Assembly (NCBI GenBank): GCA_017694835.1 | Contig: JADIMJ010000047.1 | Location: 1 to 64,000 of the forward strand | Direction: 5' to 3' | Length of the DNA stretch: 64,000 nucleotides | From: Candidatus Cryptobacteroides gallistercoris | Lineage (GTDB): Bacteria; Bacteroidota; Bacteroidia; Bacteroidales; UBA932 | Part shown: positions 44,474-53,640 of the stretch, piece after piece | How positions within the stretch are numbered: the stretch's first letter is position 1 | Layout of the letters: each line of letters starts with the position of its first letter | Notes under the pieces: generated by a model | The model's database searches: none | What the model was told of the DNA's origin: nothing | What the model saw: the letters and a program-made list of their open reading frames with translations, nothing else | Translations under genes and position numbers: made by a program

Positions 44474-45418
44474 TCATTCGTCCTCCCTGCCTGGTCTTCC
44501 GGATGCGTCCGGTCCGGTTTTCTCTGCTATTCTGAGTTTTGCGCTCCTGGCCCGCGTATTTCTGCCAATCTCCTCTTCCTCAGGGACAATCGGCTTGCGG
44601 TTGACTGCCGTAAGCGGTGTCGTGGCGTGCCCGTAGAGATCCCTGCTGTCTTTCCCGTCCACATTCCCGCAACGGATGAAGTTCTTTACCATCCTGTCCT
44701 CAAGGGAATGGTAGGTGATGACGGCAAGCCGCCCTCCATGGCGGAGGGATGCCGCCGCGCCCTGCAGGAATTTTTCAAGGGACCGCATTTCCCCGTTGAC
44801 CTCTATCCTCAGGGCCTGGTAGATTTTTGCCAGGGCCTTGTGTCTGGCGGCAGGAGGCAGGGCTCCGGCAATTGCGTTCTCAAGTTCTGATGTCGTGGTG
44901 ACCGGAGACGACTCCCTGGCCTTGCATATCAGCCTTGCTATCCTTCCGCTGTTGTCGACCTCCCCGTACATCCTGAATATTTTTTCAAGTTCCTCCATTG
45001 TCCTGCCGTTGATGATGTCCGCGGCAGTCGTCCCGGAGCCTGTGTCCATCCTCATGTCCAGTCCGGCGTCATATCTGAAGGAGAACCCTCTTTCCGGAGT
45101 GTCAAACTGGTGGGAGGATACTCCGAGGTCGGCGATGATTCCGTCGATTCCTTCGGAATATCCGAGTTCTATAAGAAAGTTGTGGATAAACCGGAAGTTG
45201 TTGTGTATCAGAGTCAGCCTGCAGTCGTCCGGCCTGTTCGCAAGAGCCTCGCTGTCTCTGTCGAATGCTATCAGCCGGCCTTCCGGCCCCAGCCTTGAAA
45301 GGATTTCACGGGAATGGCCTCCTCCTCCGAAAGTGGCGTCAGCGTAGACACCGGACGGATTCAGGACAAGGGCGGAAACGCTCTCTTCAAGCAATACGGG
45401 AATATGATATTCGGACAT
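44474..45418 (-). CDS. rsmH: 16S rRNA (cytosine(1402)-N4)-methyltransferase
   Basis: Methylates N4 of C1402 in 16S rRNA. 314 residues with HIPVLLEESVSAL, the SAM loop ADATFGGGGHSREIL, IIADLGVSSHQFDTPERGFSFRYDAGLDMRMD and the ITYHSLEDRMVKNF motif. The usual second gene of the dcw cluster. Confidence 0.97.
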   Translation of the reverse strand: MSEYHIPVLLEESVSALVLNPSGVYADATFGGGGHSREILSRLGPEGRLIAFDRDSEALANRPDDCRLTLIHNNFRFIHNFLIELGYSEGIDGIIADLGVSSHQFDTPERGFSFRYDAGLDMRMDTGSGTTAADIINGRTMEELEKIFRMYGEVDNSGRIARLICKARESSPVTTTSELENAIAGALPPAARHKALAKIYQALRIEVNGEMRSLEKFLQGAAASLRHGGRLAVITYHSLEDRMVKNFIRCGNVDGKDSRDLYGHATTPLTAVNRKPIVPEEEEIGRNTRARSAKLRIAEKTGPDASGRPGREDE

Positions 45419-45433
45419 TTCACACCTCCGGCA

Positions 45434-45880
45434 TTACAGGTTGGACACTTTTTCTGCCAGAGAAACAAATTCCTCTTCAGGAATGGCGGAGGACTCGTAT
45501 TTCTCCCTTGCCCAAAGCTCTATCTTATGGTCGTTCCCGGCAAAGATTACTTCTTTTTCAGCTCCTATGGCGTCAAGGAGCTTCTTGGGGATGGAAATTC
45601 GCCCGAGCTTGTTGTCCGGAGTCACCACGGTGTTTCCGCGCATGAATTCTCTCCAGAAGGAGGCATGCTCCTTCTTCAGGAAATTCAGCCTGGACTTGAT
45701 CTGTTCCGAGCGTTTTTCCCATTCTGAGAATGTGAGCATCTCAAGACAGTCGTCGAAAATGTCTTTTCTGACCACAAAGCGCATGTCATCGGCAGGCAGC
45801 AGACTCTTGAAGGCAGAGGGCAGGATTATCCTTCCCTTGTCATCAATTTTTGCCGAGTATTCTCCGATGAAATTCACCAT
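45434..45880 (-). CDS. mraZ: Transcriptional regulator MraZ
   Basis: 148 residues with two tandem AbrB/SpoVT-type swapped-hairpin repeats, DKGRIILPSAFKSLL (near 15) and NKLGRISIPKKLLDAIGAEKEVIFAG (near 90). MraZ forms a ring and binds spaced direct repeats upstream of its own gene, repressing the dcw cluster in the species studied. Here four 10-bp-spaced repeats lie immediately upstream of its promoter box. First gene of the cluster. Confidence 0.95.
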   Translation of the reverse strand: MVNFIGEYSAKIDDKGRIILPSAFKSLLPADDMRFVVRKDIFDDCLEMLTFSEWEKRSEQIKSRLNFLKKEHASFWREFMRGNTVVTPDNKLGRISIPKKLLDAIGAEKEVIFAGNDHKIELWAREKYESSAIPEEEFVSLAEKVSNL

Positions 45881-45905
45881 TGTTCCAGTCAGTTGTCATT
45901 CGTTG

Positions 45906-45913
45906 CAAAAGTA
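45906..45913 (-). promoter_or_regulatory. -7 promoter element of the dcw cluster
   Basis: TACTTTTG on the minus strand, an exact TANNTTTG match, giving a leader of about 20 nt before mraZ. No TTTG at -33; that region is occupied by the GTGGAAAA repeats. Confidence 0.65.
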
Positions 45914-45920
45914 CGAATTA

Positions 45921-45960
45921 TTTTCCACTTTCCTCCAATATTTTCCACTTTTTTCCACAA
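45921..45960 (-). promoter_or_regulatory. Putative MraZ operator: four 10-bp direct repeats
   Basis: Read on the minus strand, four consecutive decamers are TTGTGGAAAA, AAGTGGAAAA, TATTGGAGGA and AAGTGGAAAA. Known MraZ boxes are short TGGGN-type direct repeats with a 10-bp period. The period, number and position upstream of mraZ fit; the GTGGAAAA core is a lineage variant. The array spans -20 to -60 of the dcw promoter and also lies upstream of the divergent M23 gene promoter. Confidence 0.65.
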
Positions 45961-45974
45961 AGTGCCTGCCCGGG

Positions 45975-46006
45975 CTTGCCGGACTATATTTTTCATGCTA
46001 ACTTTG
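45975..46006 (+). promoter_or_regulatory. Promoter of the M23 peptidase gene
   Basis: CTTG at 45975-45978, 20 bases, TAACTTTG at 45999-46006. The start codon at 46073 is about 60 nt downstream of the predicted transcript start. Confidence 0.6.
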
Positions 46007-46072
46007 TCAATTCCCTGTCGGGCGCGCGGATATTTTGTCCGGCAAGGGTGGGACTGAAAGAAATTTACCTTT

Positions 46073-47353
46073 ATGTGCAGATATGTTAAAGCCGGGCTTG
46101 TCCTGCTGTGTGCCGCCATGCTTTTGTGCGGGTGCGGAAGAGACGGGGGGCAGCTTCAGGCGGGGGACGATGCCGCCTTGCCGTCCGTCGCCGCCGATTC
46201 GTCATATCTCGGATTCGATGTTTCAGAATACGGATGCCGGGAAGAAGTCGTGCGTTCAGGGGAATTCTTCTCCACAATACTTGTGAAGGCGGGAATGTCG
46301 GCGGGTGATGCCTATGCCCTTTCGGAAGAATGCGGGGAAGTCTTTGACGTGAGGACATTGAGGAAAGGCAACCCTTATCAGGTCTATTATGCCTGCGGCC
46401 CTGATTCTCTTGCGTCGTCTTCTCCTTCGTATCTGGTCTATTGGCAGGACCGCATCAACGGTTATGTCTTTGCGTGTTCGGCTCCCTTCGGGGCCCGGAA
46501 GGTGTCCAGACCTGTGTCCGTGGAGCGGAAATTTGCCGACGTGACCATTTCGGCTTCCCTCTGGAACGACATGCTGGATGCAGGGGTGTCCCCTCTGCTG
46601 ATTCTGTCCCTGTCGGACATATATGCCTGGACGGTGGACTTCTTCGGGCTGCAGAAAGGAGACCGTTTCAGAGTGTATTACGATGAAAAAATCTGTGACG
46701 GGCAGACTGTTTCCGTCGATACCATAAGGTATGCGGTGTTCACTCACGGCGGAGAGGACTTCCCTGCTGTGATGTTCAACCAGGGCGACGGAGGCAACAT
46801 ATACTGGAATGAAAAGGGGGAGAGCATGAGGAAGGCCTTCCTGAAGGCGCCGCTGCACTATTCAAGAATCAGTTCAGGGTTTTCTTATGCCCGGAGACAT
46901 CCGATAACAAGGCGGGTCCAGCCTCATACAGGCGTCGACTATGCCGCTCCAAGGGGGACTCCGGTGGTGTCCATAGGCGACGGTACGGTGACGAGCTGCC
47001 GCTATGAGGGGGCAGGCGGCAATGTGGTGCGCATAAGGCATAATTCCGTGTATTCCACGGCATATCTGCATCTTTCAAAATACGGTCCCGGAATACGGGC
47101 CGGAAAAAGGGTGAAGCAGGGTGATGTCATAGGGTATGTCGGCTCTACCGGCCGGAGTACCGGGCCTCATCTGGATTTCCGGGTGTGGAAGAACGGCTCC
47201 CCTGTCAATCCGCTGAAGATGGAGTCTCCTCCTGCCGAGCCTCTCGCCGAACATAACAGGGCTGCCTTCGGGGCTGTATGCCGGCAATACGGTGACCTGC
47301 TGGCGGCCCGCGAGGCTGTTCCTGTCGCAGAGTCCATCCTGAAGAACCTGTAG
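46073..47353 (+). CDS. M23 (LytM) peptidoglycan endopeptidase lipoprotein
   Basis: A 426-residue lipoprotein (hydrophobic signal ending LLCGC; Cys19 or Cys21) acting on the cell wall. An N-terminal half resembling the MepM/NlpD accessory region (FFSTILVKAGMSAGDAYALSE, a LysM-like opioid-growth-type fold) precedes the M23 domain: RRVQPHTGVDYAAPRGTPV (H..D zinc ligands), ISSGFSYARRHP and GPHLDFRVW (HxD/H motif). Divergent from mraZ, so wall hydrolysis and division share an upstream region. The last 40 residues are a tail. Confidence 0.9.
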   Translation: MCRYVKAGLVLLCAAMLLCGCGRDGGQLQAGDDAALPSVAADSSYLGFDVSEYGCREEVVRSGEFFSTILVKAGMSAGDAYALSEECGEVFDVRTLRKGNPYQVYYACGPDSLASSSPSYLVYWQDRINGYVFACSAPFGARKVSRPVSVERKFADVTISASLWNDMLDAGVSPLLILSLSDIYAWTVDFFGLQKGDRFRVYYDEKICDGQTVSVDTIRYAVFTHGGEDFPAVMFNQGDGGNIYWNEKGESMRKAFLKAPLHYSRISSGFSYARRHPITRRVQPHTGVDYAAPRGTPVVSIGDGTVTSCRYEGAGGNVVRIRHNSVYSTAYLHLSKYGPGIRAGKRVKQGDVIGYVGSTGRSTGPHLDFRVWKNGSPVNPLKMESPPAEPLAEHNRAAFGAVCRQYGDLLAAREAVPVAESILKNL

Positions 47354-47372
47354 AAGAGGAAGAACCCCTGAA

Positions 47373-48815
47373 CTACAGCAGAGGGGCGAAGATCTGCATT
47401 ATGTGCTGTCCGATTTTGCTGTACCAGGGACGCCGGTTCCATCGGCGCAGTGTCACTTCCCTGCATTTCTCCATATCCCTGAAGAAGATGGCCTTGTTTG
47501 CGAGGGCTATGTCCTTGCTGTATATGAAGGAGTTCACTTCATAGTTGATTTCGAGGCTTCTGAAATCCATGTTGGCGGAACCGATTACCGAAAGATAGTC
47601 GTCGGACACGATGGTCTTTGAATGTATGAATGTCCCTGTCCATTCATAGATTCTGATGCCTGCTTCAAGGCATTCCCTGTAATAGGCCCTGTTCGCCGGC
47701 CCCATGTAGATTGAGTCCGGTTTCTGCGGAAGCATCAGCCTGACGTCGGTTCCTCTCAGGGCTGCGGACTTCAGGGCCATCAGCAGGGGCTCCGGCGGAA
47801 CGAAATACGGGGTCTGTATGTAAATGTAGTCTTTTGCGTGTCCGACTGTCCATACGGTTCCCATCTGAAGTATGGGCCACTTGTCATCCGGCTGGTCGGG
47901 GACAATCTGCATGAGTATGTCATTCCCCGGCCTTTTCTCCTGTTCCGGGAAGTAGGGGGCGAGATTGTCTTCAATTTTCCCGCCGGAATCAAGGAATGTA
48001 TTGATGAAGCTGTACTGGAGACTTGCCACGGCATTGCCTGTGATTCTCATGTGGGTGTCTCTCCACCTTATGAAATAATCGTCGCTGATGTTCATCCCGC
48101 CGGTGTAGCCTATGGTACCGTCTATCACAACTATTTTCCTGTGGTTGCGGTAGTTGAGGAGGGCGCTGAGCCTGAATATCGAGAATTTCGGGTCGGTGAA
48201 GGACACTACCTCGACCCCGGCCTTGCGCATTTCCTTGAAGTATTTCGGCCGTATGTTGATGTTGGCGATGTTTTCGTAGATGAAGCGAACCTTGACGCCT
48301 TCCCTTGCCTTCTGCATCAGGAGTTTCTTGATTATCTGGCTCCCCTTGTCCTTCTTGAAGAGAAAATATTCGACATGGATATGGTGCCTCGCATTCAGTA
48401 TGTCCTGTGTGAGGGCCTCGAACTTTCTTTTTCCGGATGTGATGATTTCTATGTTGTTGTTGTCCGTGACGCTTGTCCCGTTGCTTTTCAACAGCAGCCT
48501 GATGAGGTCATGATACCGTTCCTTCACTTTCAGGGCGGCTGAATCTCCGAACAGGATGCGCTTTGTCCCCGTGTCCGCCCTGCCGTGGAAAAATTGCAGG
48601 AAGTCGCGTCTTCTTGTGTTGAATTCCCTGGCCCTGCGTATGTCAAACCCTACCATTATATACAGGATGATGCCGACGACGGGAATGAATACGATGACAA
48701 GTATCCATGAAATCTTTTTTCCGGCATCCCTTTCATCCGTGATGATTATCAGCAGCACGCCTATGATTATCAGCACGAACAGGAATGAAAGGATATGATT
48801 CAGTACGGGGGACAT
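47373..48815 (-). CDS. cls: Cardiolipin synthase, phospholipase D type
   Basis: A 480-residue membrane enzyme that joins phosphatidylglycerol molecules. Two N-terminal helices (ILSFLFVLIIIGVLLIII and WILVIVFIPVVGIILYIMVG), then two HKD domains: HRKIVVIDGTIGYTGG and HSKTIVSDDYLSVIGSANMDFRSLEINYE. Length is typical. Its start is five bases after the miaB stop, so both are in one operon; it converges on the M23 gene. Confidence 0.94.
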   Translation of the reverse strand: MSPVLNHILSFLFVLIIIGVLLIIITDERDAGKKISWILVIVFIPVVGIILYIMVGFDIRRAREFNTRRRDFLQFFHGRADTGTKRILFGDSAALKVKERYHDLIRLLLKSNGTSVTDNNNIEIITSGKRKFEALTQDILNARHHIHVEYFLFKKDKGSQIIKKLLMQKAREGVKVRFIYENIANINIRPKYFKEMRKAGVEVVSFTDPKFSIFRLSALLNYRNHRKIVVIDGTIGYTGGMNISDDYFIRWRDTHMRITGNAVASLQYSFINTFLDSGGKIEDNLAPYFPEQEKRPGNDILMQIVPDQPDDKWPILQMGTVWTVGHAKDYIYIQTPYFVPPEPLLMALKSAALRGTDVRLMLPQKPDSIYMGPANRAYYRECLEAGIRIYEWTGTFIHSKTIVSDDYLSVIGSANMDFRSLEINYEVNSFIYSKDIALANKAIFFRDMEKCREVTLRRWNRRPWYSKIGQHIMQIFAPLL

Positions 48816-48819
48816 GCGT

Positions 48820-50151
48820 CTATCGGATTAGTTCTGAAATCAGTGTGGCTGAAGTGCACGACAGGACCCTGACATGGACATATTCGCCTGTCCTGTGGCC
48901 TTCCGCCGGGAAAACGCACACTTTGTTGTTGCCGGCCCTGCCGAAGAGTTCATTCCCGTTCTTCTTGGACACGCCTTCAATCAGAATCCTGTGTGTCTTT
49001 CCGATTTCCCTGCGGTTGCTTTCCAGGCTCAGCCTGTTCTGGAGGGCTATTATTTCATTGAGCCTGGCGGTCTTGACTTCTTCCGGAACATCGTCCGGAA
49101 ATTTCCTTGCCGCAAGGGTACCCGGGCGCTCGGAATACTGGAACATGAATGCGGAGTCAAATCCGACTTCCTCCATGAGGGACAGGGTGTCCCTGTGGTC
49201 CTGTGCGGTTTCTCCGCAGAAGCCGGCTATGATGTCTGTCGTTATGCCGCAGTCGGGTATGACGCTCCTTATCTTGGCCACTCTTCCGAGATACCATTCC
49301 CTCGTATATTTCCGGCGCATCTTCTCAAGCATTGCATTGCTGCCGGACTGGACCGGAAGATGTATGTGGCTGCAGATGTTGTCGTACATGGCCATCGTGT
49401 AGATGACTTCGTCGCTGATGTCCTTGGGGTGTGAAGTCGAGAAGCGTACCCTGAGGTCCGGGCTGACCTTGGCCACTGATTCAAGCAGCTGGGCGAAATT
49501 GACATTGTCGTCCGGAGTGTCCGGGTCTTCCCAGAAATATGAGTCCACATTCTGGCCCAGGAGGCAGACTTCACGATATCCGCGGCAGAAGGCATCTTCG
49601 GCTTCCCGGATGATTGTTTTCGGGTCCCTGCTCCTTTCCGCCCCTCTTGTATACGGCACCACGCAGTAGGAGCATACATTGTTGCATCCCCTCATTATGG
49701 ATATGTAGGCGGACACGCCGTTCCTGTCCATCCTCAGCGGCGTGATGTCCGAATATGTCTCTTCGTGGGAAAGCAGCACATTTATCTGCGGATTGTCCGG
49801 CGTGACCGCCCTGAGCATCGCGGGCAGGCTCCTGTATGAGTCCGGTCCGGCCACTATGTCCACCGTATGGCTGTCAAGGAGCTTTTCCTTGAGCCTCTCT
49901 GCCATGCATCCCGTGATGCCTACAATCACGTCCCGCTTTGTCTTCTGTATGCGGAACTGCCCGATTCTGCCCCAGATGCGCTGCTCGGCATTGTCCCGGA
50001 TCGAGCATGTGTTGGCAAGAATCACATCCGCTTCTCCCATATCCTCCGTACGGACATATCCTGCGTCTTTCAGTATTGACAGTATCACTTCGCTGTCATT
50101 CACATTCATCTGGCAGCCGTATGTCTCGATATATACTTTTTTGTCCTGCAT
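48820..50151 (-). CDS. miaB: tRNA-2-methylthio-N6-dimethylallyladenosine synthase
   Basis: Radical-SAM methylthiotransferase for A37 of tRNA. 443 residues from ATG 50151 (MQDKKVYIETYGCQMNVNDSEV). The auxiliary cluster cysteines are in TYGCQMN, ANTCSIRD and GITGCMAERL; the radical-SAM motif is CNNVCSYC. A TRAM domain closes the protein. The ORF-track start 50178 is nine residues upstream and lacks family support. TATATTTG lies at 50205-50212 on the minus strand. Confidence 0.96.
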   Translation of the reverse strand: MQDKKVYIETYGCQMNVNDSEVILSILKDAGYVRTEDMGEADVILANTCSIRDNAEQRIWGRIGQFRIQKTKRDVIVGITGCMAERLKEKLLDSHTVDIVAGPDSYRSLPAMLRAVTPDNPQINVLLSHEETYSDITPLRMDRNGVSAYISIMRGCNNVCSYCVVPYTRGAERSRDPKTIIREAEDAFCRGYREVCLLGQNVDSYFWEDPDTPDDNVNFAQLLESVAKVSPDLRVRFSTSHPKDISDEVIYTMAMYDNICSHIHLPVQSGSNAMLEKMRRKYTREWYLGRVAKIRSVIPDCGITTDIIAGFCGETAQDHRDTLSLMEEVGFDSAFMFQYSERPGTLAARKFPDDVPEEVKTARLNEIIALQNRLSLESNRREIGKTHRILIEGVSKKNGNELFGRAGNNKVCVFPAEGHRTGEYVHVRVLSCTSATLISELIR

Positions 50152-50204
50152 GTCGCTGTATCTTGATTTATGTAACAATATGTGCGGCCAAGGCCATGCA
50201 GAGG

Positions 50205-50251
50205 CAAATATAAGGTTTTTAATCTGAATCTGATTTCTTTTATTATCTTTG
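50205..50251. promoter_or_regulatory. Divergent promoter region of miaB and the LEA-like gene
   Basis: Minus strand TATATTTG at 50205-50212 for miaB, plus strand TATCTTTG at 50244-50251 for the LEA-like lipoprotein. Neither has a strong -33 element. Confidence 0.5.
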
Positions 50252-50285
50252 CAAGGATGTAATTGTAGATATGGTGTATGAAATA

Positions 50286-50789
50286 ATGAAGAAACCGGCT
50301 CTTGTGCTGCTGCTTGCAGCTGTCCTCATGAGCCAGGGGTGCTCCCGGATGAAGGAAATAAGAGTCATTTCCTGCAGGCCGGAGTCCGTGTCGGTGCAGG
50401 GTCTCCGCGGCATACATGCGGAGGCGTCGGTGGAGGTGGACAATCCTGCACGGACAATATACATGTCGGACATCGAAGGGACTGTCTATGCCGGAGAGGA
50501 TGTCATCGGCCATTTCACGGCTGGGGATGTTACCCTTGAAGGCCGTACCGCCTCTGCATGTCCGGTGTCTCTGGATTTTACCCTTGACCGTTCAGTGTCG
50601 ATAATAGGCCTGCTTTCAATTGTCCGGAGCCTTGATGCGGATGACATCGTGCTTGACCTCAGTCTCAAGGCCAGGACCAAGGGGGGTGTCTCCAAGAAAG
50701 TCAGGCTGAAGAGGCTGCCTGTCTCCCATCTGGTCGGCAATGCCGGCTTTGCCGGAAATCTTGAAGATATCCGGGACATACTGTTATAA
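50286..50789 (+). CDS. LEA-type-2-like lipoprotein
   Basis: 167 residues from ATG 50286; ATG 50271 is an alternative. Lipobox SQGC (Cys19). The mature part is a single beta-sandwich (SVQGLRGIHAEASVEVDNPARTIYMSDIEGTVYAGEDVIGHFTAGDVT) resembling LEA type 2/WHy domains, common in Bacteroidota lipoproteins of unknown function. It begins an operon with a SPOR protein 10 bases on and rpoN. Confidence 0.7.
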   Translation: MKKPALVLLLAAVLMSQGCSRMKEIRVISCRPESVSVQGLRGIHAEASVEVDNPARTIYMSDIEGTVYAGEDVIGHFTAGDVTLEGRTASACPVSLDFTLDRSVSIIGLLSIVRSLDADDIVLDLSLKARTKGGVSKKVRLKRLPVSHLVGNAGFAGNLEDIRDILL

Positions 50790-50799
50790 TTTTTGAAAT

Positions 50800-51471
50800 A
50801 TGCCGAAAAAATTCCTATATGCATTTGCGGCTGTGATTTTCCTTTTGCCGCAGACACGGCAGCCTGCAATGGCGCAGCTGCCTGACGACCGCAACCTGTT
50901 TCCACAGTCATCCGGCATGAATGCGGCTGACACTTCGGATTTCGTTGTGCCCGAGGGCTTTGCGGTCCGTGATACGATAGTGTACCGTCCTGCTCCGGCG
51001 GTTGACTCCACTCTTGCCGGGAAGAATATATTTGCCGTGCTGCCGTCCAGAGTCAAGGGCAACCCGGCAGATGTCCGCGTATACCAGTCTTCCGATATCC
51101 TCAATTCCATGAATGCTCATTTTGAGGCTAACAGGGGCAGGGAAATCAGCGGCTATCGGGTGCGCATCTTCTTTGACAACAAGCAGACGGCAAGGAATGA
51201 ATCGCAGGAAGTGATGGAGAGGTTTTCCTCCGAATATCACGATGTGCCTGTGTACAGAAGCTATGTGAACCCGTACTTCAAGGTGACGGCAGGAGACTTC
51301 CGGTCAAAGTCCGAGGCAATGCAGCTTCTGCGCAGGATCAGAAGTGAATTTCCGGCGGCATTCATCGTCAGGGAAAAGTCAATCAACTACCCTGCCGTCG
51401 ACAGGAACAAGGCTATGGTGGCGGATACCGTCAGGGTCCTGTACCGTATTGCAGAAGAAACCACAATTTAG
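50800..51471 (+). CDS. SPOR-domain protein, exported
   Basis: 223 residues with a signal peptide (MPKKFLYAFAAVIFLLPQTRQPAMAQ) and a C-terminal SPOR domain (about 135-205: ISGYRVRIFFDNKQTARNESQEVMERFSSEYHDVPVYRSYVNPYFKVTAGDFRSKSEAMQLLRRI). SPOR domains bind glycan strands stripped of stem peptides, so the protein probably acts at the septal wall. rpoN begins five bases after its stop. Confidence 0.82.
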   Translation: MPKKFLYAFAAVIFLLPQTRQPAMAQLPDDRNLFPQSSGMNAADTSDFVVPEGFAVRDTIVYRPAPAVDSTLAGKNIFAVLPSRVKGNPADVRVYQSSDILNSMNAHFEANRGREISGYRVRIFFDNKQTARNESQEVMERFSSEYHDVPVYRSYVNPYFKVTAGDFRSKSEAMQLLRRIRSEFPAAFIVREKSINYPAVDRNKAMVADTVRVLYRIAEETTI

Positions 51472-51476
51472 AAGCC

Positions 51477-52889
51477 ATGCTGAAACAAGGACTAGAACTC
51501 AAGCAGACACAGAAGCTCTCACCCCTGCAGATACAGACTATCAAGCTGATAGAACTGCCTACGCAGGAGCTGGAGCAGCGTATCCGCAAGGAGTTGGAGG
51601 AAAATCCGGTCCTGGACGAGAATGTGGCTTCGGAAACAGAGGATCCGGAAGAGGCTCCACGTGAGGTCTCTCTTTCCGACTACAAGGAAGACGACTCCAT
51701 CCCGAGCTACAGGCTGCGCGTCAACAACTACGGCAAGGATGAACGCCCCCAGTACAATACTTTTTCAGTAAAGGAGAGTTTCACGCAGAATCTGATGGAC
51801 CAGCTCGGATTCAGGAACCTGACCGAGCACCAGCATGCCGTAGCGGCCTTCATAATAGGCAGCCTTGATGCCGACGGCTATCTGCGCAGGGACATTTCAA
51901 GCCTTGTCGATGACCTGGCTTTCCGTGCGGGAGTGGAGACTGATGAACAGGAAGTCCTTGACATGCTGCATGTCATCCAGGAGTTTGACCCGCCAGGGGT
52001 CGGTGCAAGGGATTTGCGCGAATGTCTGCTCCTTCAGGTAAGGCACATCAGGCATACTCCGGATGTGCAGAATGCGGAGACAATACTCCGGGATTATTTC
52101 ACGGAGTTCACCAACAAGCATTTCCAGAAAATCATGGCGAAGATGGGCATAGATGAGTCCCAGATGAAGGCGGCCATGGCCAAGATATTGAAGCTCAATC
52201 CGTCGCCTGGAGGTCAGATTGACGACTCGTACAGCGACCAGGCCCAGCAGATAGTGCCTGACTTCGTGCTTACATATGAGAACGGCGAGCCCCGCCTGAC
52301 CATGCCGCGCTTTTCCATACCGGAGCTCCGTGTCAACAGGAAATATGCCAACATACTCCTTGAGGCGGCCAATTCGTCCGAAAGAGAAAAGAAGGAGGCC
52401 GCGACATTCGTCAAGAAGAAACTGGACTCCGCCAAATGGTTCGTCGAAGCCATCAAGCAGCGGCACAACACCCTCGAAAGCACGATGAAGGCCATCCTGG
52501 AATATCAGAAGGAATATTTCAGGGACGGGGATGAGTCGCATCTGAAGCCCATGGTCCTCAAGGATATAGCTGAAAAGACAGGGTTTGACATATCCACTAT
52601 TTCCAGAGTTGTCAACAGCAAATACATCGAAACTCCGTTCGGCATCTATTCGCTCAAATATTTCTTCTCGGAAGGCCTTGAAAACCAGGATGGCGAAGAG
52701 GTTTCGACCAGAGAAATCAAAAAGGCTCTCCAGGAATGTGTCGATTCAGAGGACAAGCGCAGGCCGCTGACTGATGACCAGCTCGTGGACGAGATGAACA
52801 AGCGCGGCTATAAAGTGGCCCGCCGGACCATCGCCAAATACCGCGACCAGCTGAATATTCCGAAAGCCCGTCTGCGCAAGGAACTGTAG
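51477..52889 (+). CDS. rpoN: RNA polymerase sigma-54 factor
   Basis: 470 residues with all sigma-54 parts: the Gln-rich activator-interacting region I (MLKQGLELKQTQKLSPLQIQTIKLIELPTQELEQRIRKELEENPVLDE), an acidic linker, the core-binding region, and the DNA-binding region ending in the RpoN box (VARRTIAKYRDQLNIP). No bacterial enhancer-binding protein is encoded in this window. Translated with the SPOR gene. Confidence 0.96.
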   Translation: MLKQGLELKQTQKLSPLQIQTIKLIELPTQELEQRIRKELEENPVLDENVASETEDPEEAPREVSLSDYKEDDSIPSYRLRVNNYGKDERPQYNTFSVKESFTQNLMDQLGFRNLTEHQHAVAAFIIGSLDADGYLRRDISSLVDDLAFRAGVETDEQEVLDMLHVIQEFDPPGVGARDLRECLLLQVRHIRHTPDVQNAETILRDYFTEFTNKHFQKIMAKMGIDESQMKAAMAKILKLNPSPGGQIDDSYSDQAQQIVPDFVLTYENGEPRLTMPRFSIPELRVNRKYANILLEAANSSEREKKEAATFVKKKLDSAKWFVEAIKQRHNTLESTMKAILEYQKEYFRDGDESHLKPMVLKDIAEKTGFDISTISRVVNSKYIETPFGIYSLKYFFSEGLENQDGEEVSTREIKKALQECVDSEDKRRPLTDDQLVDEMNKRGYKVARRTIAKYRDQLNIPKARLRKEL

Positions 52890-52950
52890 ATCGGGCTCTC
52901 TTCAGGGAATATTCATTCTATCTTATTTATACCTGATTGTATCTTGTCTC

Positions 52951-53604
52951 CTATATCTTGTCGCCGTATGCGAGGTCTCCGGCGTCTCCGAGCCCCGGGA
53001 CAATATAGGAGTGCGTAGTCAGCTCCTCGTCGATGGCCGCCACCCACAGGGTGACCTTGTCTCCCGGAAGATGCTTGCGGATATAGTCGACTGCGAAGAT
53101 GCTTGACACCGGGCATACCAGATGTGTGTGTGCCGGCTCCCCGTCCTCAAGCAGCCTGTTGTAGGTCACCTCAAGGGAAGCCCCTGTCGCGAGCATTGTG
53201 TCCGCAAGAATAAGGGTCTTGCCTGTCAGGTCCGGGCTGCTCGCATATTCGATGTTGATGTGGAAGTCCTTGCCCCTGTCATATTTCCTGTAGGCGGCGA
53301 CAAATGCACTCTGGGCGTTGTCAAAGACATTCAGAATCCCCTGATGCAGAGGAAGTCCGGCCCGCAGGATCGTCGCGGCCACTATCTGGTTGTCATATGT
53401 CGCGATGTCCGCAATTCCCAGCGGTGTCTGCACTTTCTTCACGGAATAGTCCAGGACCCTGCTGATTTCATAGGCGAATATTTCCCCGACCCGCTCAAGA
53501 TTCCGGCGGAATCTCAGCATGTCTTTCTGGATGTCCTTGTCCCTGAGCTGTGCCATGAAATGGTTCAGCACGCTGTTGCTTTCTCCAAGATTGATGACTT
53601 TCAT
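52951..53604 (-). CDS. upp: Uracil phosphoribosyltransferase
   Basis: Salvages uracil to UMP. 217 residues from ATG 53604 (MKVINLGESNSVLNHFMAQLRDKD), with the PRPP-binding loop TLILADTMLATGASLEVT and the C-terminal PGLGDAGDLAYGDKI tail. The ORF-track start at 53643 lies in the promoter (TATATTTG, minus strand, 53641-53648). Single gene. Confidence 0.95.
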   Translation of the reverse strand: MKVINLGESNSVLNHFMAQLRDKDIQKDMLRFRRNLERVGEIFAYEISRVLDYSVKKVQTPLGIADIATYDNQIVAATILRAGLPLHQGILNVFDNAQSAFVAAYRKYDRGKDFHINIEYASSPDLTGKTLILADTMLATGASLEVTYNRLLEDGEPAHTHLVCPVSSIFAVDYIRKHLPGDKVTLWVAAIDEELTTHSYIVPGLGDAGDLAYGDKI

Positions 53605-53640
53605 GATTGGCGCTATTAAGTTTCCCGTCGGCAGGAAGAG

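Noticed and set aside
50800-52889. A sigma-54 regulatory module around rpoN
   Set aside because: No enhancer-binding activator and no GG-N10-GC promoter was seen nearby; rpoN is simply in an operon with envelope genes.
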